A stretch of 20,381 nucleotides of DNA, from assembly GCA_003506895.1 (NCBI GenBank), contig DNXO01000132.1:11488-31868 (forward strand), given 5' to 3'. The notes under the pieces are model-generated. The model saw nothing but the letters and a program-made list of their open reading frames with translations, ran no database searches and was not told where the DNA came from. Of this stretch, positions 15,369 to 20,381 are shown piece by piece. This DNA comes from Acetobacteraceae bacterium (GTDB lineage: Bacteria > Pseudomonadota > Alphaproteobacteria > Acetobacterales > Acetobacteraceae). How positions within the stretch are numbered: position 1 is the stretch's first letter; each line of letters starts with the position of its first letter. Both the position numbers and the translations under genes were made by a program.

Positions 15369-16748
15369 ATGTCCAATCCTGGAGACGCCGACGACACGCC
15401 GCTGACGTCGATACAACAGATGGCCGAATACCTCTCGGTCGGCTGCAAACCGCGGTCGGAATTCCGCATCGGCACGGAGCATGAGAAGTTCGGCTTCCGG
15501 CACGCCGACCTGACACCGCCGCCCTACCTGCCCGCGGACGGGCAGCCGGGGAGCATCCGCGATGTCCTGGCCGGTCTGGCCAGGTTTGGCGGCGCGCCGA
15601 TCCTGGATCGGGATAACCCGATCGGGCTGAAGCAGGGCGCGGCCTCGGTCTCCCTGGAACCGGCCGGACAATTGGAACTTTCCGGCGGTCCGCTGGAAAC
15701 CCTGCATGAGACGAAGGCCGAACTGGACGAGCATTTCCGGCAGGTTCGCGCGGCATGCGAGGGTCTGGATCTGGGGTTCGCGCCGTTGGGCTTCCACCCG
15801 GTTGCGACGCGGGCAGCGATGCCGTGGATGCCGAAAGGCCGCTACGCGATCATGCAGCGCTACATGCCGCTGGTCGGCAGCATGGGCCTCGACATGATGA
15901 CCCGAACCTGCACCGTGCAGGTTAACCTGGATTTCGCCTCGGAAGCGGATATGCGGCGCATGCTGCGGGTTTCCTTGTTGTTGCAGCCGTTGGCGACGGC
16001 GCTGTTCGCGAACTCCCCGTTCACCGAGGGCAAGCCGAACGGGTTCATGTCGTACCGGGCGCATGTCTGGACCGACACCGACAACCAGCGCGCCGGCATT
16101 CCCCCGGTGATGTTCGAGGACGGGTTCGGATTCGAGCGCTATGCCGCGTGGCTGATCGAAAACGTGCCAATGTACTTCGTATACCGTGACGGCGGTTATA
16201 TCGACGTGGCGGGGCAATCGTTCACCGACTTCATCGCCGGGCACATCCCGGCGCTGGCCGGCATCACCGCGACGATGGGCGACTTCGCCGACCACCTGAC
16301 CACGGCGTTCACCGACGTTCGGCTGAAGCGCTTCCTGGAAATGCGCGGCGCCGACGCCGGCCGAGCGGACATGATGATAGCGCAATCGGCTCTGTGGGTT
16401 GGCCTGCTTTACGATGACGCGGCGCTGAGCGCGGCCGAGGCCTTGCTGCGTGGCGCGGGTTGGGACGATGCCGTCGCCGCCAGGGCGGCCGTGCCCCGGA
16501 TGGGGTTGGAAGCGCCGTGGCGCGGCGGCAAGCTGCGCGACATCGTCCCGGATGTCGTGGCCATCGCGGCCGACGGGTTGCGCGCGCGCGGGTATCGCAA
16601 TGACGCCGGGGACGATGAACGCGCCCTGCTGGCCCCGTTGCAGGCGATCGCCGCCGGCGCACCAACCCAGGCAGAGCACTGGCTGGCGCAATATCACGGG
16701 GCGTGGAACCGCGATATCCGCCGGATTTTCGACGAAGCAGCGATATAA
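15369..16748 (+). CDS. gshA: Glutamate-cysteine ligase, plant/alphaproteobacterial type
   Basis: GshA joins glutamate and cysteine in the first and rate-limiting step of glutathione synthesis. The 459-aa protein is of the class 2 type found in plants and alphaproteobacteria: RIGTEHEKFGF (33-43), GLKQGAASVSLEPAGQLELS, the MGLDMMTRTCTVQVNLDF block, ANSPFTEGKPNGFMSYRAHVW and a C-terminal VPRMGLEAPWRGGKLRD. All the glutamate and asparagine positions typical of the ATP-grasp-like core are present as far as can be judged by eye. It appears full length. The ATG at 15369 follows a weak TGGGAA. A strong hairpin follows its stop codon, so it is probably transcribed separately from psd-pssA. Confidence 0.95.
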   Translation: MSNPGDADDTPLTSIQQMAEYLSVGCKPRSEFRIGTEHEKFGFRHADLTPPPYLPADGQPGSIRDVLAGLARFGGAPILDRDNPIGLKQGAASVSLEPAGQLELSGGPLETLHETKAELDEHFRQVRAACEGLDLGFAPLGFHPVATRAAMPWMPKGRYAIMQRYMPLVGSMGLDMMTRTCTVQVNLDFASEADMRRMLRVSLLLQPLATALFANSPFTEGKPNGFMSYRAHVWTDTDNQRAGIPPVMFEDGFGFERYAAWLIENVPMYFVYRDGGYIDVAGQSFTDFIAGHIPALAGITATMGDFADHLTTAFTDVRLKRFLEMRGADAGRADMMIAQSALWVGLLYDDAALSAAEALLRGAGWDDAVAARAAVPRMGLEAPWRGGKLRDIVPDVVAIAADGLRARGYRNDAGDDERALLAPLQAIAAGAPTQAEHWLAQYHGAWNRDIRRIFDEAAI

Positions 16749-16749
16749 G

Positions 16750-16781
16750 GGGAAGGACTGGGGAGACCGCCAGCCCTTCCC
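16750..16781 (+). terminator. Hairpin after gshA, terminator-like without T run
   Basis: GGAAGGACTGG (16751-16761) and CCAGCCCTTCC (16770-16780) pair at 10 of 11 positions with an eight-base loop, and G16750-C16781 extends the stem by one pair. It starts one base after the gshA stop codon. No T tract follows, so intrinsic termination would be inefficient; it may instead protect the mRNA 3' end. Confidence 0.4.
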
Positions 16782-16857
16782 ACCATGACGACAGGACAGG
16801 ATCCTCTCGACACACGCCTTGCGGTCTGCTGACCAACCCTCCATAACCCGGTGCCTT

Positions 16858-17529
16858 ATGGCCATTACAGACGATATTCGCGGCGTCCTCGCGCCTCCGC
16901 ACCCCGCCGGGCGCCCGTTCATCATGGGCGGCCTGATCGCACTCATCATCGGTTTCGCGGTTGGTGCGTGGCTGATCTGGCTGGGCCTGATCTTCACCCT
17001 GTTCTGCCTGTATTTCTTCCGCGATCCGGAGCGCGTCCCGCCCCCGCGCGCGGGCTTGTTCCTGGCGCCGGCCGACGGACGCATCGTCTCGGTGACACTG
17101 GCCGCGCCGCCTGCGGAGCTGGGCCTCGGCAGCGAATTGCGCTGGAAAGTCTCGATTTTCCTCTCGGTGCTGAACGTACACGTCAACCGCGTGCCGGCCG
17201 ACGGCGTCGTGACGCGCATTGCCTACCGGCATGGCGCCTTTGTCAGCGCCAGCCTGGACAAGGCCAGTGAGCAGAACGAACGCAATGCCCTGGCGATCCG
17301 CCTGCCGAACGGCCAGGAAATCGCCGTGGTACAGATCGCCGGCCTGATCGCCCGCCGCATCTTGTGTTCGGTGCGCGAGGGCGATCCAGTGACGGCGGGT
17401 GACCGATTCGGTATCATTCGTTTCGGCAGCCGGACGGACCTGTATCTCCCGGAAGGCGTCCGCCCACTGGTGGTTGAGGGTCAGACAATGATCGGCGGAG
17501 AGACAGTGATCGCCGAAATGGCGCCATGA
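16858..17529 (+). CDS. psd: Phosphatidylserine decarboxylase, short (PSD-A) form
   Basis: Psd decarboxylates phosphatidylserine to phosphatidylethanolamine at the inner membrane. The 223-aa protein is of the short type. It has a hydrophobic hairpin at about 22-52, FFRDPERVPP, APADGRIVSV, SVLNVHVNRVPADG and QIAGLIARRI. The self-cleavage site is G190-S191 in RFGSRTDLYLP, where Ser becomes the pyruvoyl group of the alpha chain. The ATG at 16858 is preferred to a TTG at 16819. The stop codon overlaps the pssA start (ATGA), so the two enzymes of one pathway are translated together. Confidence 0.95.
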   Translation: MAITDDIRGVLAPPHPAGRPFIMGGLIALIIGFAVGAWLIWLGLIFTLFCLYFFRDPERVPPPRAGLFLAPADGRIVSVTLAAPPAELGLGSELRWKVSIFLSVLNVHVNRVPADGVVTRIAYRHGAFVSASLDKASEQNERNALAIRLPNGQEIAVVQIAGLIARRILCSVREGDPVTAGDRFGIIRFGSRTDLYLPEGVRPLVVEGQTMIGGETVIAEMAP

Positions 17530-18395
17530 GCGACCGGCCCACGGTTTCTCCAATCCACCGCCTCAGGCGCTACCGGCCGCGCCCGCGCCATCGTCCGCGT
17601 TACAAGGGCCCGTCATTCAACCGGATGATCCCGAACCTGATGACGATGCTGGGCCTGTGCGCGGGCCTGACATCGATGCGGTTCGGGCTGGAGGGCCGGT
17701 TCGGTGCCGCCGCCGTGGCGATTGCCGTCGCCGCCGTGATCGATGGATTGGATGGGCGGCTGGCGCGGCTGCTGAAGGCGACCTCGCGCTTCGGCGCCGA
17801 GTTCGACAGCCTGTCGGACTTCGTCTGCTTCGGTGTGGCGCCGTCGTTCGTGCTGTATCTGTGGTCATTGCAACGGGGCGGCGCTTACGGGTACGCACCC
17901 TGCCTGATGTTTTCGGTCTGCATGGCGCTGCGTCTGGCCCGGTTCAACGCGTCGCTGGATAGCGCGCCGAAGCCTGCCTACGCTTACAATTTCTTTACCG
18001 GCGTGCCCGCTCCGGCCGGCGCGGGACTGGCGTTGTTTCCGCTGTTCCTGGGCCTGGAGGCACAATCGCTCGACTGGAAATGGCTGCTGGATATCGCGCG
18101 GTTCCCGCTGTTCAACGCGGCGGTGCTGATCGGCACGGCGGTCCTGCTGGTTTCGACCCTGCCGATCTGGAGTTTCAAGAACTTCAAGATTCCATCGGAA
18201 TATGTGCTGCCGGTGCTGCTGGGAACCGGAGCCTATGCCGCGGTGGCGCTGGCCGATCCGTGGGCGGCGCTGGCGGGGTTGAGCGTGATTTATCTGGGGA
18301 TGCTACCGTTCAGCGTACGCAGCTTCCGGCGACTGCGGCGCGAGGCAGAGTCACCCCGCGACGAAACCGAGGCCGGGCGGCGCGGAACCGCCTGA
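17526..18395 (+). CDS. pssA: CDP-diacylglycerol-serine O-phosphatidyltransferase
   Basis: PssA makes phosphatidylserine from CDP-diacylglycerol and serine, the substrate of Psd encoded just upstream. The 289-aa integral membrane protein carries the complete CDP-alcohol phosphotransferase motif: D76-G77, A80-R81, G90, D94 and D98, in the stretch from DGLDGRLARLL to FGAEFDSLSD. Further family features are PNLMTMLGLCAGL at the N-terminus and FTGVPAPAGAGLALFPLFL. About eight membrane segments are visible. The N-terminal 30 residues are Arg/Pro-rich. It starts within the psd stop codon and ends 10 bases before a convergent small gene. Confidence 0.94.
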   Translation: MSDRPTVSPIHRLRRYRPRPRHRPRYKGPSFNRMIPNLMTMLGLCAGLTSMRFGLEGRFGAAAVAIAVAAVIDGLDGRLARLLKATSRFGAEFDSLSDFVCFGVAPSFVLYLWSLQRGGAYGYAPCLMFSVCMALRLARFNASLDSAPKPAYAYNFFTGVPAPAGAGLALFPLFLGLEAQSLDWKWLLDIARFPLFNAAVLIGTAVLLVSTLPIWSFKNFKIPSEYVLPVLLGTGAYAAVALADPWAALAGLSVIYLGMLPFSVRSFRRLRREAESPRDETEAGRRGTA

Positions 18396-18405
18396 TCCCG
18401 CGCTT

Positions 18406-18666
18406 TTACCCTCGGCGCAGCCGCCGAGCGTTGGCGCGCGAACGCACGAGATAAGGTGCCAGCGCGGCCGCATTGCCGCGTCCGGTCATGAGCGCCAGGG
18501 TCGAGGCCTGCATGGCTTCGGCCTTTTCCATGACCATCCGCTGATATTCGGCGATGTCGCAGTTACCCTGCGCCATCATCAGCGTACGATGATAGATCGT
18601 TTCCCACGATGAGATGGCCAGTTGGGTCATCATGGCAGGAAGGTTTCGCGTGCGGTGTTTGCTCAT
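18406..18666 (-). CDS. Small uncharacterised protein (phasin-like helical pattern)
   Basis: This 86-aa protein is not firmly recognised. It looks mainly helical, with LPAMMTQLAISSWETIYHRT, MMAQGNCDIAEYQRMVMEKA and a basic C-terminus ending RSRANARRLRRG. Similar small proteins with a WETI...RxxMMAQG pattern occur in alphaproteobacteria, sometimes near phasins, with no proven role; that resemblance is from memory and tentative. The ATG at 18666 is chosen; an ATG at 18678 would add MCEC. It lies downstream of topA in the same direction, with a 77-base gap, and converges on pssA. Confidence 0.6.
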   Translation of the reverse strand: MSKHRTRNLPAMMTQLAISSWETIYHRTLMMAQGNCDIAEYQRMVMEKAEAMQASTLALMTGRGNAAALAPYLVRSRANARRLRRG

Positions 18667-18743
18667 GCACTCACACATGAGCCAACCGGGGCCGCGCCGC
18701 AAGCGAAGCCCACGACACACGCCCGCGATTGTCGTCGAAAAGC

Positions 18744-20381
18744 CTACTCGGCGGCTTTCGGCGGGGCTTTTTTCGCCGCGGCCTTCTTGGCCGGTGCCTT
18801 GGTCCCGGATGCCTTTTTCGGAGCGGCGGCTTTGCGCGGCGCCGCCTTCTTCGGCGCATCGCCCGCGGCCGCCTTGGCTGGTACCTTGCCCTTGCGGCCG
18901 CCCTTCGGCTTCAACGCCTTGCCCTTTTCCGCGAGCAGCGCCACCGCCTCATCGAGCGAGATATCCTCCATCGCGACACCGCGCGGCAGGTTGGCGACCG
19001 TTTTGCCGTGCTGGACATAAGGACCGAATCGGCCCTTACGGACGGTGACCACATCCTTGTCCCCGGGATGCGCGCCGATCGTCCGCACGCTGGCCATCTT
19101 CTTCGCCAGCAGGTCCACCGCTCGGTTTAACCCCAGCGCCAGAACATCGTCATCCTTGTCCAGCGAGCCGAAGATCGCACCCATTTTCACATAGGGTCCG
19201 AAGCGGCCAATGCCGGCCTCGATCTTTTCCTTGGTTTCAGGATGCAGGCCGATCTCGCGCGGCAGCGACAGCAGACCCAGGGCCTGATCCAGCGTCAAAT
19301 TCTCGCCATCCATGCCCCGCGCCAGGGAGGTCCGCTTGGGGCGGGCCTTCTTATCCTCGGAATTCTCGCCCTGCTGCACGTACAGGCCATACGGCCCCCG
19401 GCGAACGGTGATCTGGTCACCGGTGTCGGGGTGTAGCCCGAGCTCACGCATGCCTTCCTTGAGGGTCTCGCCACCCTCCTCGCCGGCGTCGATGGCAAGG
19501 CGCCGCGTGTACTGGCACGTGGGATAGTTCGAACAACCGATAAAGCTGCCGTAGCGGCCGAGTTTCAGCCCAAGCCGGCCGCTACCGCAGGCGGCGCAGA
19601 CGCGCGGGTCGGAGCCGTCCTCGCGGGAGGGAAAGAAGTGCGGGCCAAGATCCTCGTCCAGCGCGTTGATGACGTCGCTGATCTTCAACTCGCGGGTTTG
19701 CTCGACGGCTTTGGAAAACTCATTCCAGAAGTCGTGCATCACTTTCCGCCATTCCATCGAACCGGCGGAGATCTCGTCGAGCTTTTCTTCAAGGCCGGCG
19801 GTAAAGCCGGTATCGACATAATGCTCGAAGAAGCTGACCAGGAAGGCGGTCACCAAGCGGCCGCGGTCTTCCGGGACGAACCGGCGCTTGTCCAGTTTGA
19901 CGTAGTTGCGGTCCTGAAGCACCGACAGAATCGATGCATAGGTGGAGGGCCGGCCGATGCCGAGTTCCTCCATCTTCTTGACCAGGCTGGCCTCGGAGTA
20001 GCGCGGCGGCGGCTGGGTGAAATGCTGGCTGGCGTCCACTTTCTGGCGCTTGAGCGGGTCGCGCTCGCTCATCGGCGGCAGCATGCGGTTGTCGTCTTCG
20101 TCGGGGGCACCCTCGGGCTTATCGTCGGTGTCCTCGCGATACAGCTTCAGGAAGCCGTCGAACGCGACGATCGAGCCGTTGGCGCGAAGCTTCAGACCCT
20201 TACCGTCAGTGACATCGACGCTGACCTGATCCAGTTCCGCCGACTGCATCTGCGACGCGACGGCCCGCTTCCAGATCAACTCGTACAACCGGCGCTGGTC
20301 GCTGTTCAGGCCACTGGCAACGCTTTCGGGCGTCCGGGTGACGTCGGTGGGGCGGATCGCCTCGTGCGCCTCCTGGGCGTT
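18744..20381 (-). CDS. topA: DNA topoisomerase I, C-terminal part (cut by window edge)
   Basis: Topoisomerase I relaxes negative supercoils by transient cleavage of one strand. The visible 545 residues begin at the NAQEAHEAIRPTDVTRTPES block, which in E. coli TopA lies some 45 residues after the active-site tyrosine; that residue is therefore just outside the window. Further signatures are YTEASLVKKMEELGIGRPST-like sequence (here YSEASLVKKMEELGIGRPST), VLQDRNYV and FFEHYVDTGFTAGLEEKLDE. One four-cysteine zinc motif (VCAACGSG...GCSNYPTC) follows. Then come at least three TopA C-terminal repeats with GPYGLYVQQG, GRFGPYVKMG and GRFGPYVQHG. The last 55 or so residues are rich in Lys, Ala and Pro, like a histone H1 tail. 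The frame is open to the edge. Confidence 0.95.
   Translation of the reverse strand, partial: NAQEAHEAIRPTDVTRTPESVASGLNSDQRRLYELIWKRAVASQMQSAELDQVSVDVTDGKGLKLRANGSIVAFDGFLKLYREDTDDKPEGAPDEDDNRMLPPMSERDPLKRQKVDASQHFTQPPPRYSEASLVKKMEELGIGRPSTYASILSVLQDRNYVKLDKRRFVPEDRGRLVTAFLVSFFEHYVDTGFTAGLEEKLDEISAGSMEWRKVMHDFWNEFSKAVEQTRELKISDVINALDEDLGPHFFPSREDGSDPRVCAACGSGRLGLKLGRYGSFIGCSNYPTCQYTRRLAIDAGEEGGETLKEGMRELGLHPDTGDQITVRRGPYGLYVQQGENSEDKKARPKRTSLARGMDGENLTLDQALGLLSLPREIGLHPETKEKIEAGIGRFGPYVKMGAIFGSLDKDDDVLALGLNRAVDLLAKKMASVRTIGAHPGDKDVVTVRKGRFGPYVQHGKTVANLPRGVAMEDISLDEAVALLAEKGKALKPKGGRKGKVPAKAAAGDAPKKAAPRKAAAPKKASGTKAPAKKAAAKKAPPKAAE

Noticed and set aside
14495..15475. An extension of ubiA upstream through the divergent rsmE region.
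   Set aside because: The added sequence lies opposite rsmE and is unlike any prenyltransferase; the UbiA domain begins at the ATG at 14494.
15261..17219. A 652-codon open frame on the minus strand opposite gshA and part of psd.
   Set aside because: It spans two unrelated plus-strand genes with intact motifs and encodes an Arg/Gly/His-rich product without domains, so it is a base-composition shadow.
18744..18910. Tandem DNA repeats at the end of topA.
   Set aside because: They reflect Lys/Ala codon repetition in the coding tail, without exact repeat units of constant length, and so are not a separate element.

Overview
The window is high-GC DNA packed with housekeeping genes. It most likely comes from an alphaproteobacterium of the Rhodospirillales, plausibly Acetobacteraceae. 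The grounds are the gene types (plant/alphaproteobacterial-type GshA, ETF-beta lysine methyltransferase directly after ubiA, short psd coupled to pssA, PhoR-like kinase without a sensor domain), the codon use and the dense packing. This placement is inferred from protein character, not from a database search.

Layout. Positions 1-420 (-) hold the N-terminal part of a malic enzyme, cut by the window edge. A short AT-rich divergent promoter region follows. Then comes a tight (+) operon for assimilatory sulfite reduction: cobA (uroporphyrinogen-III methyltransferase, first step to siroheme), cysJ (flavoprotein), cysI (siroheme/4Fe-4S haemoprotein) and a small membrane protein of unknown function. 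Downstream, 5329-5808 is a small foreign-looking island: a GxxExxY-family gene on the minus strand, flanked by imperfect inverted repeats, next to the 3' end of tRNA-Leu(GAG). lipB (octanoyltransferase), a DinG/Rad3-type iron-sulfur helicase and a TerB-like protein follow on the plus strand.

From 10.0 to 13.0 kb there is a REP-like palindrome, a PhoR-like histidine kinase and an exported protein of unknown function whose start overlaps the kinase stop. On the minus strand ubiA (ubiquinone pathway) overlaps a methyltransferase of the ETF-beta lysine methylase type; rsmE is divergent from ubiA. gshA (first step of glutathione synthesis) and the psd-pssA pair (phosphatidylethanolamine synthesis) follow on the plus strand. 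The right end holds, on the minus strand, an 86-aa uncharacterised protein and the C-terminal part of DNA topoisomerase I with a lysine/alanine-rich tail, cut by the window edge.

No stretch of more than about 300 bases lacks a gene. No CRISPR array, transposase, integrase or recognisable anti-phage operon was seen. The least ordinary parts are the GxxExxY unit with its repeats and altered active-site residues, the membrane protein in the sulfite reductase operon, the kinase/exported-protein pair and the long N-terminal extension of the helicase.
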